DNA from: CBDCTM01 sp965222005
GTDB lineage: Bacteria; Bacteroidota; Bacteroidia; Chitinophagales; Saprospiraceae
Assembly: GCA_965222005.1 (NCBI GenBank)
Contig: OZ244935.1
Span: 3,720,001-3,784,000, forward strand
Direction: 5' to 3'
DNA: 64,000 nucleotides
Positions 1 to 9,265 of the stretch are shown piece after piece. Position numbers and translations under genes: made by a program. Under the pieces are notes generated by a model. That model saw nothing but the letters and a program-made list of their open reading frames with translations. It was not told the origin of the DNA and did not search any database. Position 1 is the first letter of the stretch; every line of letters begins with the position of its first letter.

Positions 1-2703
1 GAAGTTATCTTCTCTAAATTGAGGCTCTTCTTCTACAATTTCTTCACCAAATAAGGCTGGAAGGGGATAGCAACTAGGTGCATCATCATTATAGTGAGAT
101 TTGCTACAATAGGGCAAAAGACCCCGAGCATGGTATACGGCAAGTCCTCCAAGTTTGGGACATTGATTAGCGATTTCTATTAGATCATTTTGCTGTTGTT
201 CAGTAAATATTCGATTTTGGTTTAATTCCGCTTGCAAATAAATTGAGTAAACTGTTTTTTGATTCTTTTCCCAAATTGAATCTGGCATGATGCCCGAATT
301 TAGTGAAAGTGCCTGGGTGAAATATGAGTTTTTCAGCTCATTGTATTGGGTTTGTAAACTTGTAATAAAAGAGTCGATTGAAATAATAGAATTTAATAAA
401 TTATATTTTGCTGTTTTTCCTTGATTATAAGTAATAGAGTCAGTCGTTGTATTTAATATTGAATCGATAACAATTAGGCTATCAGTGCATATTTGAAGAT
501 TTTGTTGTTGTAATACTAATTGTGTATTAATGCTACTATCAATTGACATTCCTTTTTTAATAAATTCATTTACTTCATAGAAATTTTTGATATTACTATT
601 GGTATGTGAATTCATGAAAACTTCATATTCCGGAATTTCATTTATCCAATTTTGATGTTTAGCCAGTGTAGAGTATAAGAATCTTTCAGCTTCCCAAATT
701 GTACTTGGTGTGGAAAGATAATTTTTTATCGATCCATTAGCAATAGCCTTATAAGTTTTATTTTCGCTTCCATTTTCTAATTGAACAATACATCCAATTG
801 ATGGTGTAGCATTTAGATCGGGTATAATAAACCATTCATCATTATCATCTGGATAAATGCGAGAAGGATGAAAATCTGAATGATAAGTATAATATGGTGG
901 AGGGGTTGGATTCTCAATAGATTGATTGGTGTGTGGCAGGAATTTTGATAATGGAGCCAATCCTTCTGTACATTGAGCGAAACGAGTGGGGAATAAAAAT
1001 TCATATTTATTCAGAAATTTATTCCCTTTAGTAGTAGTGTTAAATGGAGGATCAATATAAGTTTGTGGTCCAATTATACTTTCGCTAAGTTGAAGTTGAA
1101 TACCACCTCCGATGAAAGTATTCCCAATCAAATCAGTTCTTAAGTTTAAGCCAGTACTCAAAAAACCTAGTGATGAATTGCCAATCGTGTTTTCACAGAA
1201 AACAGTATTTTGAAAACTAATTATGTGTATGCCTGAATAAAATTCTTGTGAGAAGAGGAAGTTATAGTTTACAGGGAAGTGATTGTCCGAAACATTATTG
1301 TTTGTACCACTACTTCCTTCTAACCGAATTCCTCTTCCTTGAAGATTACTTTCAATTCCTCTAAATGTGTTTCCATAAATTGAAAAATTATTTTTGTCAC
1401 CACCACTACATAGTAAAGCACTTGGTCCATTTCCAGTGAGAGGAGATAAATCAGTAAAGTTAAATTGATTATTAAATATTTCAGTTTTACTTCCATCATT
1501 GAACGTTCCATCTAGTAAAATACAACTAGAGCCGTACATTCTGAAATGGAAATTATTACCAAATACATAAATTTCAGTCCCATTTCCAACTGAACCTCCA
1601 TCAAGTTGGATACCATCGATTAAACGATTTTCCTGTTCAAAATTTACATGAAAGTTGTTTTCAAAGGTTCTGATTCGACTATTTGGTGAAAAACTAGAAA
1701 TAACTATTCCCTGATAATGGTTAGGTAATGTTCCGGAGTTCCACCCTAAATCTTCATTATATTCAAAATTGCAACTTGTAATATCAACAGTGTTTGCATT
1801 CTCTATATTTATTGCTTGTCTTGCGCAATTATCGAAGTTACTTTCTCTCAGGGTTAAAGAACCTGTTTCGATGAAAATTCCGTTAAACCCCATATCTTCA
1901 AAAGTGAAGTTTCTACCTATGACATGAGAAAAAGTACCTGTTGCACGTATTCCATAGTGTAAGTATTTTGTAAACACGTTAAACTCATTTGGATTTGAGG
2001 TAGCAATGGGATTTAGGGACACAGGAACATTTATAGTTTCTAGGCCAGCATATGTAGTATTTGAACTAGCTCCTTGATTAAGTGGAGCATCACAGCTAAA
2101 AGTATTTCCCAAAAATGAGAATATTACAGGTGGGTGCGGTGAAAAAGGAGAAACTTCTAGTTTTATTCCAATATAATCTCGGTTAAAAGTAGTGTTCTCA
2201 ATTTCCAACGAAGAATAAGCAGCATTTGAATATATCGCATTTATAGCATCTTCAATAACGGTGTTTTCTTCTGTTCTTATAGAAGAATATTGGCCCATAA
2301 TTATTCCTTGCCATAGACCGTCGCATGAAAATAGCTTTGAGTCACTTATTTCCAGATGGGTTTGAGGCTGCATAATAATTGATACCCCTGGATCAATCCT
2401 TACAGTTGCATAGTCAATTAAAAAATTATCATCTATGACGAAATCACCAATGATATGAATCTGCTTGGAAGGCAAAGGATTTATTTGCGAAGAGGAAGTT
2501 ACAGGAGTTCCATCACCTATATATAAATCATATGTTATTTGACCCAGTTCTTCGCAAAGTGTTGATTGTGGGATGTCTTCAAATGTTAAGCTATCATCAA
2601 TACAAAATTCGGTTTTAAATCCTTGGCCAAAACTAAGTTGGCAAGCATACAGTAGGAGTGAAATAATTGAAAAGGCAATTTGTGTGTTAAACAAGTTTTT
2701 CAT
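1..2703 (-). CDS. Secreted right-handed beta-helix protein, C-terminus outside window
   Basis: One open frame runs from an ATG at 2703 off the left edge (901 codons visible, no stop). The N-terminus is a signal peptide (Lys at 2, hydrophobic stretch, ending near residue 27 in SFGQ). The body consists of many short irregular repeats of the form N-x-F or N-T-F followed by I or G turns, for example NTFNRDYIGIKL, NTFRGIESN, NNFHVNF. This is the pattern of parallel beta-helix (pectate-lyase-like/PbH1) surface proteins. The visible C-terminal third is more alpha-helical and Gln/Asn-rich. A T9SS sorting tail would be expected beyond the edge, but this is inference. It is very large for a cassette gene: the cassette closes with GCAGAAC at 2842-2848. 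The role is probably surface adhesion or glycan binding; no catalytic motif was recognised. Confidence 0.8.
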   Translation of the reverse strand, partial: MKNLFNTQIAFSIISLLLYACQLSFGQGFKTEFCIDDSLTFEDIPQSTLCEELGQITYDLYIGDGTPVTSSSQINPLPSKQIHIIGDFVIDDNFLIDYATVRIDPGVSIIMQPQTHLEISDSKLFSCDGLWQGIIMGQYSSIRTEENTVIEDAINAIYSNAAYSSLEIENTTFNRDYIGIKLEVSPFSPHPPVIFSFLGNTFSCDAPLNQGASSNTTYAGLETINVPVSLNPIATSNPNEFNVFTKYLHYGIRATGTFSHVIGRNFTFEDMGFNGIFIETGSLTLRESNFDNCARQAINIENANTVDITSCNFEYNEDLGWNSGTLPNHYQGIVISSFSPNSRIRTFENNFHVNFEQENRLIDGIQLDGGSVGNGTEIYVFGNNFHFRMYGSSCILLDGTFNDGSKTEIFNNQFNFTDLSPLTGNGPSALLCSGGDKNNFSIYGNTFRGIESNLQGRGIRLEGSSGTNNNVSDNHFPVNYNFLFSQEFYSGIHIISFQNTVFCENTIGNSSLGFLSTGLNLRTDLIGNTFIGGGIQLQLSESIIGPQTYIDPPFNTTTKGNKFLNKYEFLFPTRFAQCTEGLAPLSKFLPHTNQSIENPTPPPYYTYHSDFHPSRIYPDDNDEWFIIPDLNATPSIGCIVQLENGSENKTYKAIANGSIKNYLSTPSTIWEAERFLYSTLAKHQNWINEIPEYEVFMNSHTNSNIKNFYEVNEFIKKGMSIDSSINTQLVLQQQNLQICTDSLIVIDSILNTTTDSITYNQGKTAKYNLLNSIISIDSFITSLQTQYNELKNSYFTQALSLNSGIMPDSIWEKNQKTVYSIYLQAELNQNRIFTEQQQNDLIEIANQCPKLGGLAVYHARGLLPYCSKSHYNDDAPSCYPLPALFGEEIVEEEPQFREDNF

Positions 2704-2841
2704 GATGTGCTTTTTTGATAAAAATTGAGTAGTGAATATATTCTAATCGAGAAAATATCATGATTTAATCGGAGAGTTTTAATATTAAAGCTAGGGTGCA
2801 AAATACAAATTTTTCATAGTTACAAATTTTTTCTTTTTTGC

Positions 2842-2908
2842 GCAGAACGGTCTGGCTAAACGCAGTAGCTGCGCATAGCAGCTATTGACGTTTTAGCTTT
2901 TGTTAGTA
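2842..2908 (-). repeat. attC site 1
   Basis: Cores GCAGAAC and GTTAGTA enclose complementary arms (GGCTAAACG with CGTTTTAGC, CAGTAGCTG with CAGCTATTG). Extra bases lie in the right arm. Confidence 0.85.
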
Positions 2909-3403
2909 TCAGTTATTATTCTCAAAATCCAATTAATACATCTTTTAAATCTTTTTTAGCCTGGTTGTAAGAATTTAAACTCCCATTTATTGGAATTTTT
3001 AATTTTTTCCTTCCAAATAATCTACCAAAGACACCACCATATAGAATTCCGGTAAGAGGAAATACAATTTTAAAACTTACTCTTTCTTTATTAGATTCTG
3101 CAAACTCAGATGCCAATAGTCCTATCAAAAGTCCTGTTCCTGCTCCAATTAAAATACCATTTCTAACTTTTCTCTTTGCTTTTTTGTCATCCCATAAATG
3201 AATTACTCCTATATTATTGATTTCATATTCAGTTAATTCTTTTGTCCTTTTGTTCGCCGACAATGAAATAGTTGAATCATTTAATTCATACAAAAAACCA
3301 CTTCCTGTCTTTAAGTTTATTAACGTTTTTGAATATAATACAGTTCTATACCTAAGTTTCATACTATCTTCTTGAGCATTCATATAATTAGGTGAGAATA
3401 TTA

Positions 3404-4520
3404 TACTAAAATGTGCTTTTAACAATGATTTAACTCTGGTTTAATTATCTCAAAATTCAGGTTCAACAGTGCCTTTAATTCTTTGTCGTAAATATCCAAG
3501 TTCTTGATAAATTCACTTATAGCAGCTACCAAGTCCTCAAATTTTTCATAGTACTTATTTTTGCAAACTCGTTGTTTTAAAAATTTCCAAAACCTTTCTA
3601 TGATATTTAAATTTGGACTACTAACCGGTAAAAAATCTAGCTCAATTCCTATTTCATTCGCATGGTCTTGAGTATCATATGCTAAATTGTATTTTGCGTT
3701 ATCCAACATTAGGTACAACTTCTTTCTAGACCAGCGATAAGTCTTCTTTACCTCATTTAAGAAATGACAAATCAAATCGCTATCACAGCTTTCTTCTGTT
3801 AACCATATTGTAAAACGCCTTAATTGAACATCAACACTACCCAGTATATTTATTCTCTTTCTTCCACTCGGTGACTTAATTATAATTGTATTGTCTTTTC
3901 CCTTTATTTGCCAGCACTTTTTCGGTTCAGTCCTATGTATAACATGGGCGATATCAAAGAAAATCACTAACGATTCTCCTCCTTCGACCCTAGATTTGAT
4001 CTCAGATACTACTTGTTTCTGAGCTACCTCACTTGGTGGCTTATTTGGTATTAATCTTGGCTTTTTAAAAGAAAAATTGAGTTTTTTTTACACCATCTTC
4101 CCAGCCAACTTGTCTCAACTTCATGATCATACGTCTCTTTTATCCAGCCTGCTAACTCTGCCATTGTACTCACCAATTCGTTCTGTACATGGTCCTTTAT
4201 TTCTGACTTTATCTCTTCTAACGAGGATACTCTTCTTGAAAAATCAAACTTTGATAACCTTTCTAGTCCCTCTTCCAGATATAGCTTCACCCAACCTGTT
4301 ATTGTATTAGTATTTACACCTAGTACTTTGGCTATCTGGATATTCTGAATACCTTCATGGCTCATCATTATGCATTGATAACGTTTTAATATTCTACCAT
4401 CTCTCTCCTTTTTTATTCTCGATTTCAAAGATTTTTCTTCTGTTTTGCTTAATTTTGCTTGGTACATAATTGTTTTTTATCCGCAATATACGTACTCTTT
4501 GTTAGAATAGCAAATTAGTA
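3404..4520 (-). mobile_element. IS630-family insertion sequence, 1117 bp
   Basis: The ends are imperfect inverted repeats of about 25 bp beginning TACTAA (left TACTAAAATGTGC, right reverse complement TACTAATTTGC, both continuing to TAACAA). The element is flanked by a TA duplication (3402-3403 and 4521-4522), the target typical of the IS630/Tc1 group. It carries one transposase in two overlapping frames. Confidence 0.93.
3419..4467 (-). CDS. IS630-family transposase, two frames joined by -1 frameshift
   Basis: Frame one (4467-4051) holds the N-terminal helix-turn-helix region (HEGIQNIQIAKVLGVNTNTI). Frame two (open from about 4063 to 3419) holds the catalytic core: FFDIAHV (first Asp), LMLDNAKYN (second Asp) and LNIIERFWK (Glu about 35 residues later), the DDE triad of IS630. 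The frames meet at the slippery heptamer T TTA AAA (4069-4063, in phase with frame one). A -1 slip there gives one 349-residue protein of normal family length. The stop codon is 16 bp inside the IS end. Without slippage only a 138-residue DNA-binding fragment is made, which could act as a repressor. Confidence 0.88.
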
Positions 4521-4636
4521 TATCATTATTAAAATCATCACCGATACAATTGAATAGGGCATATATATATTATTTGACTTATATTTATTTGAGATTAAGA
4601 ATTCTTTGTTCATTGTGTTTTGTTTTTATTAATTGA

Positions 4637-4704
4637 TACTAACGGTCGGTGCATATGCAGTGGCCGACTGAAAGGAGGGCATTGACATATGCACATTGTT
4701 AGTG
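4637..4704 (-). repeat. attC site 2 (family A type)
   Basis: Cores TACTAAC and GTTAGTG, arms GTGCATATG and CATATGCAC, short loop containing GACTGAAAGGAGG. TACTAAC complements the GTTAGTA of site 1. Confidence 0.88.
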
Positions 4705-5208
4705 GTCGTATCTTTCCGGCGCCTCAGCGCCGGTTTTCCTTTCAGATGTTTTTGCTACCAAATTTTTCAATCAGTTGACTTGCTAAATATATGAATTTTT
4801 TTCAAGATGTGTATTCCTGGTGTTATTTTTTATGAGTCACCTCAGTTGTTTTGGAGTAATTTAGCAGAATAATTATTGATGCCTTTTTTGAGCCAGGCTT
4901 TCAGTTCTTGATTGTCAAAGAGCTTGATTAGGCCTGGTTGAATTGTAATTGTCTGCAAATTGTAGTTTTCAGGAATTTGAGTTGTTGTACTCAATTCAAG
5001 GAGTTTACCCATATTCGAGTTCAACTCAAAATCAAAAAGGCCGTCAGTTGTGCTGTTCAAGAATTATTGCTGGTATCAAGTTATCAATTTTATAAATTTA
5101 TAAAGCGGGCTGGCAAACTTATCAGGATGTTGATTTCCTTTTCCAGTTTTTCAATTTGCCACGATGCTGTTTGAAAAATAGGCAAGCTGCGGGATGATTT
5201 TCTATGTC
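4705..5208 (-). repeat. Non-coding cassette, family A copy 1
   Basis: The body runs from GTTAGTG to CACTAAC and starts with a GC hairpin (CCGGCGC-CTCA-GCGCCGG) followed by TTTTCC on the plus strand. It contains AAAAAGGCCGTC and AAAGCGGGCTGG. A minus-strand frame of 72 codons (5060-4842, TTG start, in-frame TAA just upstream) is present but is broken in three sister copies, so it is not called a gene. Confidence 0.85.
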
Positions 5209-5388
5209 CACTAACGGTCTGCGTAAACGCCGTGCGGCCTTCAAGGTGCTGAAAGGAACTACAAAATTCTTTATCAACCAAAAAGCATTTCATCTTCCAA
5301 GTAGCCGCATGGATGCAAATTCCGGAGTTGCTGACCCACCCATTTCGGAGTCATTGACCCATGTGGATAACTTACGATTTCAATGATG

Positions 5389-6123
5389 CTAAGATAGTTG
5401 ATTTATAGGTTTCCTTAAACTTTTTCCTTTTAATTCTATTCGATGTGCTTTGGGGACGATCCGGTCAAGGATGGCATCTGCCAAAGTTGGTTCATTAAAA
5501 TATTGGTGCCATTTACTCACTGGCAGTTGAGAGCAAATAATAGTAGCGGCGTTTTCGTAACGGTCTTCCAAAATCTGTAACAAGATTAACTTTACCTGAT
5601 GTGTGATGGGTTGTAATCCAAAGTCATCAAAGATGATGAGTTTAGCTTTTTTTAATCTGTCCATCCACTTGATTAAGGTGCCGTCTGTTTTGGCTAAAGC
5701 GATCTGTTCGGTGAATCGATTCATGTTAAAGTAAAGTGTTCGGTATCCATTGACACAAGCGTTATTTCCTAAAGCGCAAGCCAGGTATGATTTACCACAA
5801 CCAGTGGCGCCGGTAATCAAAACATTTTCTCCTCGGTCGAGGTAAGCACAGTCTGCAAGGAGCATTAATTTTTCCTTGGAGAGATTTCTTGTTTTAGAAC
5901 AATCGATGTCTTGAATGTTGGCTTGATAACGAAGTTTGGAGAGTCTTAAAAACATTTTCATTCGCTTGTGCCAACGATGCTGTTTTTCTGCATCAATCAG
6001 ATTGGCAATCATTTCATGTGCGTCTGCTTGCTGGTTGATTGGTAATCCAAGAGCTGCCTCGTAAGCATCCGCCATGCCTGTTAATTTTAGCATTCTCATA
6101 ATTTCCAGAGATCCGTTTTTCAT
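5389..6123 (-). CDS. istB: IS21 transposition helper ATPase IstB
   Basis: A 244-residue AAA+ ATPase. Walker A is GATGCGKS (about residues 105-112) and Walker B is LIIFDDFG (about 161-168), followed by sensor-like IICSQLPVSKW. The N-terminal IstB domain has the usual MRMLKLTGMADAYE start. IstB assembles the IS21 strand-transfer complex with IstA and influences target choice. It lies downstream of istA with an 87-bp gap. Confidence 0.95.
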   Translation of the reverse strand: MKNGSLEIMRMLKLTGMADAYEAALGLPINQQADAHEMIANLIDAEKQHRWHKRMKMFLRLSKLRYQANIQDIDCSKTRNLSKEKLMLLADCAYLDRGENVLITGATGCGKSYLACALGNNACVNGYRTLYFNMNRFTEQIALAKTDGTLIKWMDRLKKAKLIIFDDFGLQPITHQVKLILLQILEDRYENAATIICSQLPVSKWHQYFNEPTLADAILDRIVPKAHRIELKGKSLRKPINQLS

Positions 6124-6210
6124 AATTATTGATTGTTTTATATCCCTTTATAATTTTATATTATCTAAGGGAGTAGTTAAAAAATAAATGTTATTGAGTT
6201 CAATAGATAC

Positions 6211-7776
6211 CTATTGATAAGCCTCAGGGCCTCTTATATTTTCGTGTTCCCCTATTGTGAGTGAGTCAAATAATTCAAGTTGATCATCAACGGTGTCGAG
6301 TTTTCGAACTAAGATATTTTTGATCATGTAATAGCTTGCCTTATCTGCTTTTTGGCAACGAAGAGCAGCTCGCTCCAAACGTTCAGAATTATACTTTTTT
6401 GCAAAACCTAAAATACCTTGGCAGCTACCATAAGATTGGGCTTCATGGATTCTGGAGAGTAGAATATGCTGGATAGCCCAGCGAGTAGCAGGACCTATTT
6501 GCTCAGCCTGACTAAGAAAATAAGCGGCATCAAAGCCTTTTGCTTTTTTCCACTCCCTGTGCGACCGAGGCATATGTTCCATTTTTGTCTGGTACTGTTG
6601 TGACCCGGTGTAGTAAACTCGCTTGTGAGTTGCAACCCGTTGATTATCAATATATACCTCTACATTTTTTGAGGTGTAAATGACGGTCGCTTGTTGTTTT
6701 GCATATTGAAAAGGGACAGAGTAAAAAGCTTTGTCCTCTCCTAGAAAAACATGATAGTTCCTTCTAACTTGAGGTGTGATGGTCTTTTTAAGTTCAAACA
6801 GATCACAAGGGAGTGATCTCATTACAGGCAATTCAAAAGCTTCAAAAACACTTTTGCGTGTACCTTGTTTTTGTTGATAGGGTTTATTATTATGTTGGCT
6901 TAGCTGCTCTGTGATTGCTGCATTTAACTCCTCTATACTATGAAAAGTCTCGTTTCTCAATGGAGCATAAATGCGTCTGTAAACCGTATTCACCATGTTT
7001 TCTACACTCGCTTTATCTTTGGGTTTTCCAACGCGAGTGGCACTTAAATCGAGCTGATAATGTGCAGCTAATTGTACACATAATTCATTAAAAGTAGGTT
7101 CGTATTTATCAGCTCGACTAACATATGATTTTAGATTATCGGATAAAATAACTTGAGGTAGTTTACCGAAAAAAAGAAGCGCTTGATTTAATCCATAAAT
7201 AAAGTCAGCTACCTTTTGAGAGGGAAGTGCGATGGCAAAAGTATATTGACTATGTGGCATCACCGCTACCAAAACTTCGCATTCATGAACTTCTCCAGTA
7301 GTTAAATCTACCCATCGCATTTTCTTTCCAGCGAAGTCTACTTGCATGACATTACCTGCTTGGTGCGCTAAGCTAATCGTCAAATCTCGTCGTCCTATCT
7401 CGCGTTTAAAGTGTTCACAAAATTGAGTGTAACTATAACCATCTGGGTGTTCTTCGATGTACTCCTCCCACAATAAATAGCGAGTTACACCCACTCGTTT
7501 TAATTCTTTTATCCAATCATCAATCTTACTTTTAAAAGCCTCTTTTCGTTGTTCAGCCACTGTATTTTTAGAGGGATAAAACACCGCAGTGAAAGCGGAA
7601 TCGTCCAATGAAAGAACTCGCGCAAGATCTTCATCAAAGGCTTTCCCAAGTCTTACATAATGCTTCACTGTGTTTTTAGAAACTTGTAATCTACTTGCTG
7701 TGGCGCGAAGAGAACTCGTGCTGATATAGGTTTTAATAATCGTTCTTACTTGATCCATACGTTTAAATTGTCCCAT
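6211..7776 (-). CDS. istA: IS21 transposase IstA
   Basis: A 521-residue DDE transposase. The N-terminal helix-turn-helix is around residues 18-40 (SSLRATASRLQVSKNTVKHY). The catalytic Asp residues are in QVDFAGKK and VILSDNLKSY, and the Glu is in KDKASVENMV. The C-terminal beta-barrel region is rich in basic residues. Length and motif order fit complete IS21 members, so the element looks intact. Confidence 0.95.
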   Translation of the reverse strand: MGQFKRMDQVRTIIKTYISTSSLRATASRLQVSKNTVKHYVRLGKAFDEDLARVLSLDDSAFTAVFYPSKNTVAEQRKEAFKSKIDDWIKELKRVGVTRYLLWEEYIEEHPDGYSYTQFCEHFKREIGRRDLTISLAHQAGNVMQVDFAGKKMRWVDLTTGEVHECEVLVAVMPHSQYTFAIALPSQKVADFIYGLNQALLFFGKLPQVILSDNLKSYVSRADKYEPTFNELCVQLAAHYQLDLSATRVGKPKDKASVENMVNTVYRRIYAPLRNETFHSIEELNAAITEQLSQHNNKPYQQKQGTRKSVFEAFELPVMRSLPCDLFELKKTITPQVRRNYHVFLGEDKAFYSVPFQYAKQQATVIYTSKNVEVYIDNQRVATHKRVYYTGSQQYQTKMEHMPRSHREWKKAKGFDAAYFLSQAEQIGPATRWAIQHILLSRIHEAQSYGSCQGILGFAKKYNSERLERAALRCQKADKASYYMIKNILVRKLDTVDDQLELFDSLTIGEHENIRGPEAYQ

Positions 7777-7849
7777 GTTCTTGACCGTTTTTTTGCTTGA
7801 AAAAAACTGCGAACATGGCTATTTAATCGTAAGTATCCACTATATATAA

Positions 7850-8033
7850 GGCGGGTCAGTACGCCGGAATGACAGTCGCCTAAAACAAATCAAGGGGGTC
7901 AATATGCCGGAATGACGGCTCCTCCTAACAAGCTTAGGTGGGTCAGTATGACCGAAATGTTACTAACATTTGCCCTAATTGGGGGTGGGTCAACAACTCC
8001 GAAATGGGTGGGTCAGTATGGCCGGATTTTACA
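7850..8033. repeat. Tandem IstA-binding-type repeats at IS21 right end
   Basis: Several copies of a block close to GGGTCAGTATGCCGGAATG occur upstream of istA, with partial matches at the other IS end. This multiple terminal repeat arrangement is characteristic of IS21, where the repeats bind IstA. Confidence 0.75.
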
Positions 8034-8060
8034 GCATGGACGCTTTACGCTTTGTTACCT

Positions 8061-8530
8061 ATCCGTATTTCGGCGCGCACAGCGCCGTTTCTGAGGATAG
8101 TTTGAAAGGAACTGTTGAGTCCTTTATTTATCGTATTCACCACTGGAACAAAAGAGTTCTTTAGGTGGTGGTATAAATATATAACATTTTTCCTTAATCC
8201 GTGAATTTGACTGTCAATTTGTAGTTGGGCCTCAGAGGAGAATTTGGGTCTAATTTATGGACTCATAGCTTTCGCTGGAAGATTTAACAATTTGGCTGAC
8301 TCAGTGCCGATCAAAGACTTATTGTGTGAAGAATAATTTCCCGTGATTATTGCTTTTAATTATTGTTGATCCCAGGCCCTGGTTTTTGGTTTGTAAAAAG
8401 CTTATCGAAGAAATTTTTAAGCGGGTAGGGCGATCACTTTGGATGCTGTATCTTGACGAATTCATTCAATTTTTCCAGGCGTAATTTGGGACTAATTTAG
8501 AATCGAGGGATGGCCTTAAAATTCTATGGT
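8061..8530 (-). repeat. Non-coding cassette, family B copy 1
   Basis: Runs from GTTACCT to AGGTAAC (595 bp core to core without the IS). It starts with the hairpin CGGCGCGCACAGCGCCG and contains TTTAAGCGGGTAGGGCG, then ends TTCTATGGTAGGTAAC. I see no gene. Confidence 0.85.
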
Positions 8531-8596
8531 AGGTAACGTCCAGCGTATGTGACGTGCCGCCGATTAGGCGGCATGTACATATACGCATTGTTCGCT
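8531..8596 (-). repeat. attC site 4
   Basis: Cores AGGTAAC and GTTCGCT; arms GCGTATGT/ACATATACGC and TGCCGCC/GGCGGCA. Confidence 0.85.
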
Positions 8597-9265
8597 ACAG
8601 CTATTTTTTTTACATCTTAAAATAATAGATTCCTTCTCGTTTCTTAGCATCTTCAATCAAAGTTCTTATTTCCATTCTCAATTCTTTTTCTGATTTTCCT
8701 GATAAAATTATTGTATCATTATACATTGCAAACCATCTTTTTTTGATGCCTAATCCTCTCATTTCCTTTTTCTTCTTTCTTGAATTTATTCGTCCCCATT
8801 CTCTTATATAAATTGGTTCCAATTCTGGATGTTCTTCCAACAAATTTTCTATCTTATACCAATTATATTCTCTTGATGATTTCGTTTTCATCATTATTAG
8901 TAATTCCTTTTCTACACTTTTCTCTAAGTTATTTTTGTTTATTCTTTCAGGCAATTCTGTTATAATTCCATATTTACCTTCTGACAGCGTATAATCATTT
9001 TTAATCGAACTTCTTATCCCTTTTCCAAAATGAATTGGGTAGTTTGAGATTATTCCATCGTAAATAATTTTTCCTTTATATGGCAATAATACTGCTTGCA
9101 CCATTATAGGTAAATTATTTCCCCAAAACGATTGAAATGGATCATTTAAAGCATGTACTCCATATACATATTTATCTCCTAAAAAATAGGCATATTTTTT
9201 CGTCAGTTTCACCACATAAAATGTTCCTTGTTTAAAGTATTTAAACCCTCGTATTATATCTTTAG

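Larger units (their letters stand above)
2922..4613 (-). pseudogene. Secreted glycine-zipper protein, interrupted by IS630
   Basis: Deleting the IS (3404-4520) and one TA copy joins 4613-4523 to 3403-2922 in frame, giving a 190-residue protein from ATG 4613 (an internal ATG at codon 18 gives a better signal peptide start). The joined N-terminus has a hydrophobic segment (SIVSVMILIMIIF) ending in MNAQ, a typical Bacteroidota signal peptidase site, so the IS sits inside the signal peptide. The middle carries a glycine-zipper membrane motif (GILIGAGTGLLIGLLAS, then GILYGGVFGRLFG) and a KIPINGS tail near the C-terminus. Small proteins of this kind are common and uncharacterised in Bacteroidota. 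The left fragment alone could still be read from a TTG in the IS end, but would have no signal peptide. Confidence 0.8.
5314..8033 (-). mobile_element. IS21-family insertion sequence, 2720 bp
   Basis: The element starts TGCAAAT and ends TTTTACA. The ends form a long imperfect inverted repeat, each with two tandem blocks (CTGACCCACCC, ATTTCGGAGT, TTGACCCA). It is flanked by a 7-bp repeat GCATGGA (5307-5313 and 8034-8040), which is part of the attC arm. It carries istB (left) and istA (right), both on the minus strand. Confidence 0.93.
5209..8060 (-). repeat. attC site 3 (family B type), split by IS21
   Basis: The left part is 5209-5313 (core CACTAAC, arm GCGTAAACGCCGTGCGG, loop, first part of right arm). 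The right part is 8041-8060 (rest of right arm, core GTTACCT). The IS21 element lies inside the right arm. Without it and one 7-bp repeat the site matches sites 9 and 20. Confidence 0.88.

Noticed and set aside
4842..5060. A 72-codon minus-strand frame in family A that could be a small repeated protein
   Set aside because: Only a TTG start just after an in-frame TAA; a two-base deletion breaks it in three of seven copies and another copy stops early.
8034..8164. Plus-strand frames running through attC into family B, such as one reading MDALRFVTYPYFGAHS
   Set aside because: They start inside attC arms, recur wherever that attC recurs, run against the cassette direction and have no start signals; they are by-products of the repeats.
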